Numbered from the stretch's first letter, positions 36,850 to 49,978 are shown. The stretch is 64,000 nucleotides of DNA from Acanthosepion esculentum (GCA_964036315.1 OZ038482.1:17762069-17826068); one strand, 5' to 3'. Made by a program: numbers and translations. The notes: generated by a model not told the origin, from the letters alone.

Positions 36850-37820
36850 AGTGAAATATAGCTGTGCGGAAATCAGAGAGTTCAGAAAAAGGCTCAGAGA
36901 AGAGACATTAGTCGCCCAGAATCATCAAAGTGTGCCCCTTGGAGAAGATGCTCTTGGAGAATCCTATGGAAGCCCTTCATTCACTTTAGATGTCTATTAC
37001 TGCAAAGATGTTGGTACTCATGCATCTCTTAAAAATAAATATCTCTCAGTGCCTCAAGTTTAGAAAGAAAGAAATTGAAATGTATTAGTCGTTGTATGAT
37101 TTTTTTTAAAATTTCATCCGTAATATCATTTCATTTGTGGGCACAGTTACACCATTTTCAGCAGAAAAGCTTGGCATTGGAGAAGTAGTATGATCAAATT
37201 ATTGTCCGACCTTCAAAGCCACAATTTGTCATTTCAGACAAGTACACAACAAAACACCATCCACTAGATGACATAAACCCTGATGAGGGACAAATTGGTG
37301 AATTTATGCAAGCCATCTTTACTGAAGTGTAGCCCCACCCCCTCTCTGGTATGGTATTCAATACCTGAATGAGAGTGTTTTTTTTTTTTTGATAACCAAC
37401 TTCAAACAGGTTAGGTCTGGTGGCCACTTGGTTAGGGGACAGGTTATAGGTGCATCAATTGAGAAGAGGAGAGTAAGTGGCGATGGTTAAGTGTAATTCA
37501 CAAAATTCTCAAAAAATGGAATTGACAAATTTCTCAAAAAACAATAAAAAAAAAATGGAAGAAAAAACAAAACAGAATCATACTAAACAGACCATATATA
37601 TATGCAAGCTCAAACTAGCCAAAGTAACAGTAATAAGACAAGAAGTTCACAAAGTAAGAATTTTATTCACACACAAAAGGAATACAGTCAAGTGATTATA
37701 GCATTCTGACTTCAAGATAAGAAAAAATAAAGATATGAAGATGAGATCAAGAATTGGTCAATTTTTATTGCTTAGGAAGAAATCCCTACATGCATCTAGA
37801 GGATCTGTCTATGAATTTGG
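36850..37820. other. Unassigned, mixed composition
   Basis: A 70-codon plus-strand frame (36,851-37,063) with GC near 45% (reading ...EIREFRKRLREETLVAQNH...) and the sequence at 37,190-37,430 look less random than the rest. No protein family was recognised and no splice context supports an exon. They may be remains of an unknown element. Confidence 0.35.
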
Positions 37821-38015
37821 GGAGATGGGATATTCTTAGCAGTCATTCCCAGAGGCTGAAACCAACAGATAGTTTAATATTATTGACTGATAAGTTAATT
37901 TGAGGAGATGTGATATTCTTAGCAGTCATTCCCAGAGGCTGAAACCAACAGATAGTTTAATATTATTGACTGATAAGTTAATTTGAGGAGATGGGATATT
38001 CTTAGCAGTCATTCC
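37821..38015. repeat. Tandem repeat, 83-bp unit, about 2.4 copies
   Basis: The units start at 37,821, 37,904 and 37,987 with GGAGATG(G/T)GATATTCTTAG. The first two are almost identical (one G/T difference plus edges) and the third is partial, diverging after AGTCATTCC. The near identity suggests a recent duplication. Confidence 0.95.
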
Positions 38016-38810
38016 ACTGAATTGGAACCAACAAATCGCTATGTAAGGGTAGATAACTGGTGTTGCTGCCTCAACATTAGTATGTCAAGTTATTGAATGT
38101 GATTTTAAAAATACGTATTTTTGTACCAAAGTTAGTTTAGTTAAAAAATATCTAAGTCCATAAGATTTTTCTTTTTTTTATACTTCTCAGACAAGAAATC
38201 TTAAGGTTAAAAATGTTGCTTCTTGTAGACTCATTCATATGACAACCATTCACAGACCCACATTCAAATAGCTTTGCAATTTGTCTATAACAGGCTTTGT
38301 CAAAATATAGCTCTTGAGCAATATATGGTTCTTTGAAATTCAAAATATGGCTTATGGAAATATGTTGGCTGAGTTCATCTCATTACAGTTAGTGAAATTT
38401 TGAAAAACAATTTTGATATTTTTGATAATCTGCCGTACCTTCTTCATAAACATCACAGATTATTCTGTATTCAAGTCTTATTAATTCTAGTTATTTTTTT
38501 ATTACAAATTTCACATTGTCATTTCATGATTGCTTTTCAGTAGCAAGGATTGGAGGATTATAACTTTATTTCCAATCAATTCCATTGATTGTTAAATGAC
38601 AAAATGGGAGTTGTGATTAAAAAGGAAACTGAAATTAAGATGAAAAAAAAATAATAGTAAAAATGTTCATATTATAACTGTGCTTGTTTTTTCATGTTTT
38701 AGGTAGTTAGCATGTAAGTTATGCCCTGCTAATACCCCATAAATAGTGAACTATTCCATTTTGATCACAAGGAAAAATAGAAAAGACATTGATGTTTGTT
38801 TGGTTTCAGT

Positions 38811-38921
38811 GAGAAAAAGAAAGAGAAGATAGAGAAAGCTAACACTCTCATAGCTGCTTCAGTGGAATCGAAAAACTTCAATTTCAAATCTTCATTTGTA
38901 TCCTCTTACTTCTTTAAATAG
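38811..38921 (+). other. Possible terminal exon of unknown gene
   Basis: A good acceptor (GTTTGGTTTCAG ending 38,808-38,810) is followed by a frame reading EKKKEKIEKANTLIAASVES and KNFNFKSSFVSSYFFK before a TAG. The amino-acid composition is plausible for a lysine-rich C-terminus, but no partner exon, family match or strong polyadenylation signal was found. Chance is a real alternative. Confidence 0.2.
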
Positions 38922-39105
38922 TGACCTGCATTCATAATCATGAATGATTGTTATTGCAATATTTGATAAAGTTGTTAAGCTCAAATATTTAACGATGTAA
39001 TTTTTATGGGTATTTTGTAGTCATGGAACTCACAGTAAACTTAGTCACTTAATATTATGAGACATCAGACAATTGAAATAGAAAAACTATAAAAATTTCA
39101 CAGAG

Positions 39106-39170
39106 ATTGCTGCTGCTGCTGCTGCTAGTAGTTGTAGTTGTTGTTGCTGTTGTTGTTGTTGTTAATAATA
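39106..39170. repeat. Trinucleotide array (TGC)n-(TTG)n-(TAA)n
   Basis: Consecutive TGC, TTG/TTGT and AATAAC/AACAAC repeats form a compound microsatellite. The TTG and AAC parts are partly self-complementary. Confidence 0.9.
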
Positions 39171-41264
39171 ATAACAACAACAAAGAAATTCAAATAATAT
39201 TAAAAGGCTGTTTTGGTTCAAAGGTTTGTTATACATGTTACTACACCCTCACACCAACCAGTGGGGGTGCCAAGCCTGACATTTAAATACGTTACAAATT
39301 AAACTAAGCACAACTGACTATTAAAGGATGAAAAGTTTTTGCAGATTTTGACATCATTCTGAGGTCTTTTTTTTTTTTTAAATTCAAATCTGTGAATTTG
39401 TTTAGCTCATGCTAAGTCTAAAAAAAAAAACACAGAATATAAAATTCACTACTTTTTATCCCTAATGTTGAATGTGTTAAAATTATTCAACTTTTTAACA
39501 AGAAAAATCTCAAGTTGATGTTAAAAGTTGCTGCAAAAATTGTTGATTTGTTTAAGATGGAATGATCTATTATGACATGTCTCTAATTTATATTTAGATA
39601 CATTGTATTTATTTTGAATTTTTCTAGTTGAATTGATCACATATATTGCATATGATCCATTATTGCACATAATCATGTTACAATGAAATTTGTATTTTAT
39701 ATGAATACTACCTTATGAAAATTGAGACATAGTAGAGTGGGGGGCATATCATAGATTCGGTGGGTGGGGAGGTCACATGACCCTTGCACCAGCCCTGACA
39801 ATAGGTATAATTCTTTAAGAAACTTTTTTTTTTATTTTCTAGAATTGATAAAAATGAAGTACCCATTATTTTGACATGACAGACAGATCTCTCTTGAAAA
39901 CAACTGAAACTATTAGAGTGTTACTTTACTGTAATAACACATGTTGGGTGGCAAAATCCTCTTAAAAAATGGCTAAGTATAGTTTTTACTTACTTTGTTG
40001 CCTTCATTTTTCTTTTCTTTTTCTTTTTTTTAAAGAATTATCTGCTGTCTGGACCAGCTACCTCCTCCTTGCTCGTTCTTCAGTTCCAAGACTTGGCTAG
40101 AATTAACATTTTGTAAATGAGTGGGAATCTATACATCTTAGTTGGGATGTACTGCTGATATCTACTTTAGAAAATTATGGAAGTGATGTTTTAAGTGTTT
40201 ACTATTTCTTTGAGAATAGAGGGACTATCATGATTTTTTACTGTGTGACTTTTATTTTTATTTACAAATCCGATAATTCAGACTTTGTTTATTTTGTTTA
40301 TTTGTAAACAGTTTTCAGCCAACTAAATTTAAAATCAAAATCTCTTCATCAATCATCTTCACTTCCATTGTTATTCTTAAACTATAAATTTGTTTTGAAG
40401 TACTTCTATCTTCTAGTTTGCAATCCACCTTCAAAGTTAATAAATTTTACTTTAAAACTTAAAATACACTCAATATTTTTAACATTTATAAATTGACCAC
40501 ACTTGTTTATTTTGATTTTCTTACCAGAATTGCAACAGTGTGACTTTTTCATGAAATGTATGCACAAAATATTTAATTCTTTATTTCATAAGCACAGAGA
40601 AACAATTTTTGTTGTGGACTTGAATCAAACCACAACAAAGAAAGAAGTGTTTAAATATAAAAATCTAAGATATTTTTATTTTCCTCTTTTTTTTACAACT
40701 AAATTTTTCTTAGCATGTATGAGTGTTAAAGTTCTTACACTCCCCGTTTGTAGTTTTTTGTTATGATGAAAAGAAATGTGATATATAATATATATAACAG
40801 ACAAAGAGATAACAGTGAAAGCATGCTAAATTGTACATTCATATCATACAATTTATTTTTTATGTATACTGGTGTGTGTATTTTTGGTTACAAATGTTTC
40901 ATGGTGTATGTAATGAAAAGAAGTAGTTACTTTGTATTATTACATGCTATGTCACAGAGAGAGAAGTCAAACGTGTTGACTGTCCCCAGGTTGTTGGCAA
41001 AGAGATGGAATTCAACATCTTTTGGCAGGATGTCCATATTTCCAGCAGGAACAGTTATTGCTGAATGCTAAGAGAACCTTTTATTTTTTATTTAATTTAT
41101 TTTATATAAAGTTTTTATGTTACTGATTTTTTTTGTCTTATTTATTATTTTCATTATTATTATTATTATCATCATCATCATAATAATAATAATAATATTT
41201 TAATTATTTATAATAATAATGTCCCTACAACAGACACCTAGTCTGTTGTTTATACTGTAGCTAT

Positions 41265-41590
41265 ATTTAGCTGACCTTAGTTATGGTTTCTGGGAGAGAG
41301 CACATAATCTGACATGATGAGTTTTTGAACAAGCCCAGCATGGCCAAACCCTTGGTGATTAAAGTGTGAACACAACTATCAATGGTTTCTGAACAGTTCT
41401 GCCTATCCAATTTTACTCACAGGGATTGGCTCAAACTATGGTATGGTTTTTAGGCACTTTTCTAAGGTGCTACATGTTGGGATCATCTCCCCAGGCGGAT
41501 AGCATCAGAAAGTCACTTCTCTGAATAATCATCTATAGTGAGATTTGAACAGAAGTCTCATGGCCAGAAAGTGAACATTCTAACTCCTCA
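41265..41590 (-). mobile_element. tRNA-derived SINE, antisense copy
   Basis: On the minus strand a tRNA-like head near 41,590-41,530 reads GAGGAGTTAGAATGTTCACT, GGCCATGAGACT and GTTCAAATCTCAC (B box-like). A body shared with 50,770-51,085 follows (GGGGAGATGATCCCAACATG, GCTGGGCTTGTTC, ATTATGTGCTCT). It is an old copy. Confidence 0.7.
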
Positions 41591-41837
41591 AAAGTGAGTG
41601 CCAAAATCTTGAATTATAATGCTTGAATATTTTCTATTATGGGTTACTGTTACAAATTACAACATCACAGGCAACAAAAAACAAGTAAACTTTGTTATTT
41701 CTATATGACATACATTCCTAAATATGACTTGATATTTAATCTGCCAATTATATTTTTTTTTAATATTGTCTCTCCTATGTTAGTTTTTTTTACATAAAAA
41801 TTGACAAAAATCCAATATCTTTATTGTGTGTTTAAAA
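41591..41837. other. AT-rich spacer
   Basis: Nothing recognised. Confidence 0.4.
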
Positions 41838-42000
41838 TGACTTTATTTTTATACCAATCATATGTTTGGGCTTTATTAAAATTCTAAAAATAGCTTTTTA
41901 AAAGAATAAAAATTACCGAGGGAATATACAATAGTAACAGTGTCAAGAGAAAAACTATTCTTTTGACACACTGTTTTTTTCTCTGGGTTAATATCTTTAG
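41838..42000 (-). repeat. Single arm of long-TIR family, antisense
   Basis: TTTGGGCTTTATTAAAATTC, GCTTTTTAAAAGAATAA and TTTTGACACACTGTTTTTTT align with the arm at 52,020-52,215. It is more diverged than the other copies. Confidence 0.5.
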
Positions 42001-43295
42001 CATTACCAATTAAATGTTATACACTGGAAATTTCAGAACAAAATTCAGCTAACTACATGCCTTACTGTAGATTTCTTGATCCATCATCATATATGAAATA
42101 TTAAGAATACCAACTCTTATCTTCAACCCTTATTTTAGAGTTTATTATGACTCAAGGTCACAAATATAGAGCACCCAGTAATGTTTAAACTCACTATAGT
42201 ATTAATGATCTGTAAGATTAGCTTGCTCTATGGCAAGGAACCATTTTTTTTTCTGTATTTTTTTATTTAACTATTATTTATTTAACTATTTTAAATATTC
42301 TGACAAGTAAACAAATATCTTCTATATCAAAAAAGCTTTCTTAAAACAAAGGAATAATTTTATCTTTTTTTATTCAGCTTAGGAAGTTAATAACATAGAT
42401 TTTGAATTGTTTCTCTCATTGCTTTGGTTATCAGCTTATAAAAATGATTTTTTCTATCAATTTATTCTGTAATAATCCATTCATTTGTAGGTGTCCTGAC
42501 TTCAGTCATTTTTCTTCTTTTTTTCAGATTGCGAGCTTTTAAGAGTATATTTTTTAATGATTGCCATCTCTCCTGGAGTATATACCATTAACAAGAGATT
42601 CACAAATAGTTTTGTCTTGGTTTTTTCTTATCAAATTAATCCCAGCTTTCTGATGTTTGAATCAAAGTCACTAGGTGGTTTCTTGGAATTTTCAGGTTTG
42701 GATTTTTCTTATGTAATTAGTACTTCATAAATCGTCACTAAGAAGACCTATCTTGTCTTAGAGCTGAGTTTTTTTTTCTTTCTGCAGCAAAGGAGTTTTT
42801 ATTATAGGATGAAGGTGCTAAGCTCATACCCAACTGTTCCTTTTCTCATTGGGACTAGAATTGGACAAGGTAAGAATAACTTGACATACAAAACCTAACC
42901 ATTGAAATTGAACAGTTAAAGAGTGAGTTCCAGTCCTTTTGGAAGCATTCTCGTAAGTTCCTTTCAAACTTCAACAATATTCTAAGTACCTTGTCTTGCT
43001 TCATGAGTGTAGCTATGCCAGTACTAACACTATTTACCAAAAGAGACTGCAATTCCTAGTACTGTATATATTTGTGTATACACCAATTTCATGGATAATG
43101 TGACCCCTGATTTTTTTCGCATGAATTTTAACCCCTCCAGAAAAATTTTATCTGTCTATAATGCAACCAGTAAGAGAAAATACATGAATTTTAACCTCTT
43201 CAAAAAAAATTACCTGTGTATATTACAAACCCCTATTTTTTGCATAAAAAATGATCATAAAAACTTACACTATACTCAAGTATATATGGTATATA
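42001..43295. other. AT-rich spacer, possible degenerate MITE near 43,060-43,280
   Basis: Positions 43,060-43,280 contain repeated TAATGTGACCCCTGATTTTT/ATTACAAACCCCTATTTTTT and GTATATATGGTATATAAAAGG motifs. These suggest inverted ends of a small element, but the arms are too diverged for a firm call. Nothing else seen. Confidence 0.4.
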
Positions 43296-45510
43296 AAAGG
43301 TTTGGTGGATTGTTGGATTCAGGTAAAAAGAGTGTTCTGAATTTAACTCCATGGCAATTTCCATTCTATGAAATGAATATGTTGTCATACAGCTTGGAAT
43401 TTTGTATTCCACCATTGACAGTTAAAAGGGAGGAAAGTTTTGCTGAGTTTGAAGTGTTATTTGCCCAGCATTATCTGAAAATAAATTTAGTGCGCTCAAG
43501 GCAAGACTGGCTCATGTTTATACTGGTTCACCTAATGATCATGCATTTCAGTTGGCAACATGAAAAATTTTGTGTTCTTAAATCTTTGCATTGTGACAAA
43601 TCTATTGTTGTTACTAGACCTGAGAAAGTGTGTAGGTGTAGTGGTATTGGATTATGATGATTATGTCAACAAAATGTTGACTGTTTTCGGAGATGATGAG
43701 AAAATTGTGCAATTGGGACTAGATGTGACACATGACAAAACCAAGGCTATTGAGCTGAAATTTCAGAAATGCTTTCTTAAGTTAGTTAAAAACAAGAATA
43801 TTTTTCTGGATATCTACATAGATCTGTGGTTTCTCTGCAATCTCAGCTTTATGGTTTGCCAAAAACCCACAAGGACAACAATTAAGGGATGTCCTTTCTA
43901 TTGTAGGTTCAGTGCAGCATAAATCGGCCAAGTGGTTGGCTAATGCATTACAACCAGCATTGGAGATCGATTTGGTTCATTGCATTAAGCATTCTTTTAC
44001 TTGTGCTGCTTCTATCCAAAAGTGTCCCCTTGATAATAAATTTATATGTTCGTTTGATATTAGCAATCTTTCCAGGGTTGTCCCATTCAGAGGTTGGGTG
44101 ATGCCTGATGCCAACTCCTTTATTCTATGCCCCTAAAACTCAAAGGGGGGGGGCTATAGAGCCTAGTAGTGAGAAATGTGAAAAAGGAAGACATTTTAAA
44201 TATGTAAAAACAGATGAAACATGAAATAAACACTTTATTTCAAAAACTAAATTTTTATGTAACTCTTTGATTGGATGCTCTCCCAATATGGATGCCTGGG
44301 TTGTCACACTTACTGACCACCCCATTCTGCACACTGCTGTGTCCCATTGAGGGAAACAACTGATATTTGTACTGATGTCTTCTTTGGAGTCATTTGTCTC
44401 CCCTCCAATTTTGGAGGTTGTCTTCAATGAGATTATCAAGTTTATCTCAGAGTCTGTGGAATTTAGTTTTAACAGTATGATGTATAGAAAAATTGATGGG
44501 ATTGCTATGGGTAGTCCTCTGAGCCCAGCCCTAGCCAATATTTTGTTAGATTTCATCAGCAGGGGCTATTGGGTCATATAGTAAACTCATTATGTTATTA
44601 CAGCTATATGAATAACATGTGTGTCTTTGATAGTGAGGAACAGTTGGAAGTGTTTCATGGGTTACTTAATGATTTGCATCCAGCTCTAAGATTCATGTGA
44701 AGAGGAAAACAATATAACGTTGCCTTTTCTTGACATATTGATCCACAGGTTGGATACTTGTTTTATGACCTGTGTACTATAAGCCTACCTTCACTGGATC
44801 ATACACTCATTTGGACTCATTTTGTCCTAGACAATAGAAACTTAACCTGATTAAGATGTTGGTTCTTGAACCTTAAAAATATACTCTCAATCTGAGTTAT
44901 AATCAGAGATTGAATTTGTCACAACACTGGTTGCTGTGCAACCTGGTATTCGAGCCAAGATGGCGTCGTACTTTAATAAATCTGAATCATTTGATCCAGA
45001 GAAGTGTCACATTTGTGTCTTCCGTAGATTAAGGTGGTTAGCATTAGATTTGCTAAGCAAATTTCTCAAAGCATGAAATTTTGCTATTTTTCTGCTAATC
45101 CACAACTTTTTTTGTCCCAGCCTATGTTGAAATTTGTTTGTAAGGATGTTCTGCCTCCACATTATGTGAACTTAGTTATTTACAATTATTAATGTCAGGA
45201 TGAAGCTGAATATATAGGCAAAACTAATCAAAGATTGGAGACTAGAATAGATCAGTATATGCCAGCTAAGATCTGTCATGAGAGATATAAAAATTTGCAT
45301 TATCTAGTTAATACTTCAGGTTCAGTGATTGATTATAATTAATATGGTGTGTGCTATGTTGTTTACCGGGGATTCCTTTACCATAATCACTAGAATGTAC
45401 TTTGATTACCACCTGAAAATATTAGAGACATTATACATTAAGTCAAGGCAGCATTCTTTCTGGAAGCAGAAGGAATGGCTGTTGGGCCTTAATGTAATTG
45501 AAGTGTGATA
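43296..45510 (+). pseudogene. Penelope-like retroelement: RT plus GIY-YIG endonuclease, decayed
   Basis: The pieces appear in Penelope-like order over three frames. An N-terminal SVLNLTPWQFPFYEMNMLSY with SLEFCIPPL and ESFAEFEVLF lies at 43,330-43,470, then SIVVTRPEK and GVVVLDYDDYVNKM at 43,600-43,680. YGLPKTHKDN is at about 43,853-43,882 and SAKWLANALQPALE at about 43,924-43,965, then DKFICSFDIS-like near 44,040. IDGIAMGSPLSPALANILLD (44,490-44,550) is RT motif B, and YMNN near 44,605 stands where Y-x-D-D is expected. The C-terminal DEAEYIGKTNQRLETRIDQY (45,200-45,260) is the YIG half of a GIY-YIG nuclease. Stops, frameshifts and an insertion of about 200 bp (44,130-44,340) leave it dead. 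No terminal repeats identified. Confidence 0.85.
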
Positions 45511-46359
45511 ATATATTTTTCCCCTGATGATTCCCTGGCTGTTCTTAATTTGTTTGTTTTTTCAAACATTGTGCACACAATTTACACATTTGTCTTTAAT
45601 TGACTCCAAAGAGCAAGGATCAAAAACCAGTTAGCCTATTTTTTTAATTTCCCTATTTATTGTTGTTATTATTTCAATTCATCCCTTTATGGTGATTTAT
45701 TTTATTATCGTTGCTCTTCTACCTTGTTTGTTATTTTTCTCTTTTCATATTTATTGCTGTATATAGTTATATAAAATTTCATTATGTTTGTTTCTATAGC
45801 ATTAATAGGAGCTAAGAATGTTAATAGTGTTATAAAATTGTTGAATGAAATATCAACTTATTATGTTAAAATCATATAAATATTTTATGTCATTTTTAAT
45901 TACCTTTATGCTGTATCGTTGGGTGTTGCTTATTCATGTCAAATAAGAACGAACACATAATTCAAACGTTTATATATTTTATTCACTAGTGGATAACAAT
46001 AGATGTAGAACATGACCAGTGTATTACTGGTAGATTAATAGTTCTTTTTGGGTACATGTGGGAATGTGTGACTGACATTTTCAAATTCCTTTTCTTCTCT
46101 GTTGTACTAGAGAGTTCTGATCAAGGTGCATAACTTGGTTCCCATTTAGGGAGTGAGTTAACTCCCTTGTTATGACAGTCATTCAAACACTAAAATAATT
46201 ACATATTACAATGTATTTCAATTACAGAATACGTAGTAAACATGTTCAAAGAAGTAAAAAAAATGTTTTGGTAAATGCTATTTACCTTCCTTTTTGAAAA
46301 CAACACACACACACACACACGCATGTATGTACGCATGCACATTCACTAACTTCATGACT
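45511..46359. other. AT-rich spacer
   Basis: Includes a (CA)n run at 46,301-46,320 and a GGGAGTGAGTTAACTCCC hairpin near 46,149-46,166. No gene seen. Confidence 0.45.
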
Positions 46360-47399
46360 AAAAACTTTACACAGAAACCACACACTCCAGTAAAAGGAAG
46401 AGACAGCGTAAAGAAGTGAAGGATCTTAACCCAATAGTAAAAAAGTATAACTTCTATAGGAAGTAAGTCTCAAAAGGGGAGATGTTGTGGTAAGAGCCAG
46501 TTGCCCTCCTTACTATCATCAATGGACTGATCCATTCATGATAAGTAGTCCTGGTTAATTGTCTAGAAGAAAGAAGATAATGTTACGTGTTGATAATTGT
46601 AACAAAGGAAAAAGAATGATTTGCCAAAAGACAGAGCTAAATCACAAACAATATTTAATTTACTGAAAAAAGCACAAAATAAAATATATACAAGATATAC
46701 AATTGGCTATACAAAACTGAAAACACAGAGTTACTGGTGAAGTGTTACAAGGGAGGAGAGTCAAGTGTCATTACTACGTTAGGGCTAGTGAAGTAATCTA
46801 GTTGCTATTACTGGAAATCCACAAATGTGTGTAAATAAAGATAAATTTTTAGTTTGGTCAATGAAAATTAGTCAAAATTCTATTTACCAAATTTGTTCCA
46901 TGAAATTCTCTTTTGGGTTTTTGTTGGTCAGCAACTTTTCATAGAGATTCTTTTGGATGGATATAATGATCCTTGAATCAAAAGCCAGAGTTGATACTGG
47001 CAGCAATTCCTTTTACCCAACTGACAACACTTTACCAAAAACCTATTTTATAGGGGCTAACACCTAATTTGCATATTTTTAGATGTTTCTTGAATCATCT
47101 AGATTCTTCTCGAATATACTGAATGATCTAGAATCTTCCAAATGTTCTATTTCAAATTTCTCTATTTTATAACTACTTCATGAAAGGAAACTTTTTTGTA
47201 TTAACAGGAAGGACTCAGTAGAATCCCTTACTATAAATTTTAACTTTATTGAGACTTTCTTTTTATAGAAATGCATCCTCGTAACAATAATACTATCACA
47301 GTGACTTGTTTAGTGACTTGTTTAGCTAGGTATTGAATACTATTATCATGACTGTCTCTGTTGACTTAAGTGTATCTTGCCAAACCCCATATCACAACA
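46360..47399 (+). mobile_element. 3' end of an LTR retrotransposon: polypurine tract and long LTR
   Basis: The purine tract AAAAGGGGAGA (46,474-46,487) immediately precedes TGTTGTGGTAAGAGCC. The sequence ends about 910 bp later with CATATCACAACA, giving TGTTGTGRT...ATCACAACA inverted tips typical of LTRs. The 110 bases before the tract resemble the tail of an internal region. No partner LTR or pol remnant is in the window, so this is a truncated or recombined copy. Orientation is inferred from the purine tract. Confidence 0.6.
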
Positions 47400-48227
47400 A
47401 AAAGAAACCTAAAATGTAAAGGAAAAGATAATGAAAACAAAGTTTAACTACAGAGACCCTGTTTTAGTACTACTGACATCAAAATGTTTCAATGTATGTG
47501 TATGTGTGTGAGAGACAGAAAAAGACAAAAGTAAGGAAAATTAAGTCACTGAAGTCAAATTCTAATTACTGCTGTTTACATTATGTTTACCACTTGTGAC
47601 TCCTTATCTAATCTGACACAAGACGACAAGTGTAAAGCACTTAGTGAGGACTGAACTCAGTCTGCAGTATTCTCTAGACTAACTTATTAATCATTACTCC
47701 CACAAGCCACTCTTCCCTAATAAATATAGTGGCATGGTAAATTCTGTTGGGAAGTAAAGAAAAATGAAACTATAATCACAGCTGTATTTTACTGATGAGT
47801 GCATTTAAATGAGTAACAGAACTAATGTCAGCTCGATTTAAAAACCCTAACCCTTAGTCCCGAGTTGAAATTACTTTTGCACCCCATTTGAACCTGTTAT
47901 AAGTACATCAGATTTGACTTTATCACTTCCTCATTTAGATTTATTCATTTTGTATACTAATAAACTAGAGATTTCCAACAGGATGGAAAAAATTGATAAG
48001 TAATCAAGATGTTGACTTCACACACTACCTCAAACAAAAGGTTAGGAAGGAAACCTCCATCAACACTGGAATGAGTGATAACAGCAAACTTGAGAAACTT
48101 ATTTTCCTGAAAAACGGTTTTAATAGAAAGCTTTTATAAATTTCAACAGGCAGTAATGCTAACTTTCTTGTCAATCAATGCCAAATATGTACTTGTAAGG
48201 GAATGGCTAATGTTGCCATTACAGATT
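47400..48227. other. AT-rich spacer
   Basis: No gene or repeat partner noticed. Confidence 0.45.
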
Positions 48228-48605
48228 CATTCTGGGTATGATGATATACTACATATGGCAGCAAGGCCACTGATCAGGAGGTTTTGAGGGGCATGGAACT
48301 ACCTCTTAATTGTTGCTGTTCCCAGGTTCAAACTAACCTAGGGTGGTAGCACCAGTTAGGGTCCCAGCTATTGGCAAGTAGTTAATCCTGAAACTAGAGT
48401 CAAAACACTATAAAAGTATAAAAAATACATTTTTATTGTAAAAATACTACCAACACATTTTCATAATAATAAAAAAAAATGAATATTACCAGCAATACAT
48501 TTTTGTAAAAGAAATTACAAATCCTCCCAAGAAAATTAAATTTCGGGATTAAATGACCCATAAGGATTTGATATGTCGCTAAACAAACAGACAGACAAAC
48601 CATTA
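48228..48605 (+). repeat. AAAC-tailed interspersed repeat, full-length copy
   Basis: It starts TCTGGGTATGATGATATAC, passes GGTCCCAGCTATTGGCAAGT and ATTAAATGACCCATAAGGAT, and ends TGTCGCTAAACAAACAGACA. It is the best example of the 3' tail, an imperfect ACAA/AAAC array. Confidence 0.78.
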
Positions 48606-49978
48606 CAAATAGAATAGGACAAATATATGTATATTAATTTTTAGTGGGTTTTGATTATAATATTGCTGGACATGACAATCACCCACTGGTTTTTAAAAGA
48701 CAAAACAATTCAAAGAGTAAGAACACTAGAAACCTGACAATTTTGTTATTTCTTCATTTAATGGACAATGACAGTGTATGAATTGTTTTCTGCTCCCAAG
48801 AAATAGAGTGAAATCCATCTATAGAGTTTAACCTCTCTATGCCAAGGATCCATTAACTAATTATCATATTATTCTGATTTAATGATTTTCATTGGATAAC
48901 AAATATTCAAGTACATTTACCATATATTTACTTATGCTAATGACAAATTTTGTGCAACCTAAATGCAATCTAAGCTCCAAGCTTAAATCTTACATTATTC
49001 ATTGTTGATTAGTCAATATATATCAAAAGATGCAACAACACCTACACAATAGTGTTTAGACTCAGGTTACTGCGAAAATCTTTAAACGTGTTCATGAGCC
49101 AATCACATGATTGAAAAATAAATAAATAGAGTGCACAAGCACATTTTCTTTAGTGAGTTTTTCACATGTCTAACAACTGCCAAACTACCATATGATGCTT
49201 GTTTCTTTGAAGTTACAAAGTTAGAATGACTTCAACACAAAACAAACTTCAATTCAAGTCACGTCAAGCTAATTTAATGCAGCTCTATCCAATTCACTCA
49301 CTCACCATTTCTGGATTCATTTATCACATAAATTCTCAATCATAGAATTTATCTTCAACAGAATCCACAGAACATTTCTTACACTGGAATTTATTATTCA
49401 CTAAGTTTAGTTCTTAACTACAGAACGAACTTCCTTCCAGCATTTTCGTAAGATATTTTATTCAATCTTTGACATACAAAAGTATGTAGTCAAAGGCAGA
49501 CAACTTTTGTCACTAAACTTTTACATTACATCTTACTAAAATTCTTTAAATCCACACACCTTTTAATACACTTCACAGTTTATTAACAAGAACATTTTCC
49601 TCACTCAAAATTCCAAGTAAATTTCTTGTGCAACTTCTCGTTGAATGCGTTTCTTCTTCTTGTTTCATATTTTGTGATAATTTGCGTAATAATAAATTAG
49701 TTAGGGTGATCTGGTGATTCTTACAGACTGGTCAAACCCCACACATCTGTAGTTACATATGCTGTGTCTGTAAGTCTGGTTTACACTCTGTTCTCAGAGA
49801 ATACAGTGAAGTTTTTCTATAGTTAAATATGCTGGACATCTTTTTCATTTCAACCTGGTAAGCATAAGATTGTCCAGTATGTCTAGTACGATTTCCATGT
49901 CTTTACTTGGTGATATTCAGTCAAGAAAGAGGAAGAGTTCTTGAAGTTAGTGCAAATCTAGAAATGTTGCAAGATTGT
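48606..49978. other. AT-rich spacer
   Basis: A short GACTGGTCAAACCCCACAC motif at 49,726-49,744 echoes GGTCAAACCCACACCTGCC on the minus strand near 20,490. Nothing else recognised. Confidence 0.4.

Larger units (their letters stand above)
38016..41264. other. AT-rich intergenic stretch
   Basis: Contains a TGC/TTG/TAA trinucleotide array at 39,106-39,170 and TAT/TCA/TAA repeats at 41,155-41,217. The segment 40,500-41,070 has two medium open frames (87 and 102 codons) of biased composition without recognisable motifs. I do not call them genes. Confidence 0.5.

Noticed and set aside
37821..38015. CRISPR-like array
   Set aside because: Plain tandem repeat in a eukaryotic genome; no spacers.
40503..41071. 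Two medium open frames (87 and 102 codons)
   Set aside because: Biased AT-driven composition, no motifs, no partner exons.
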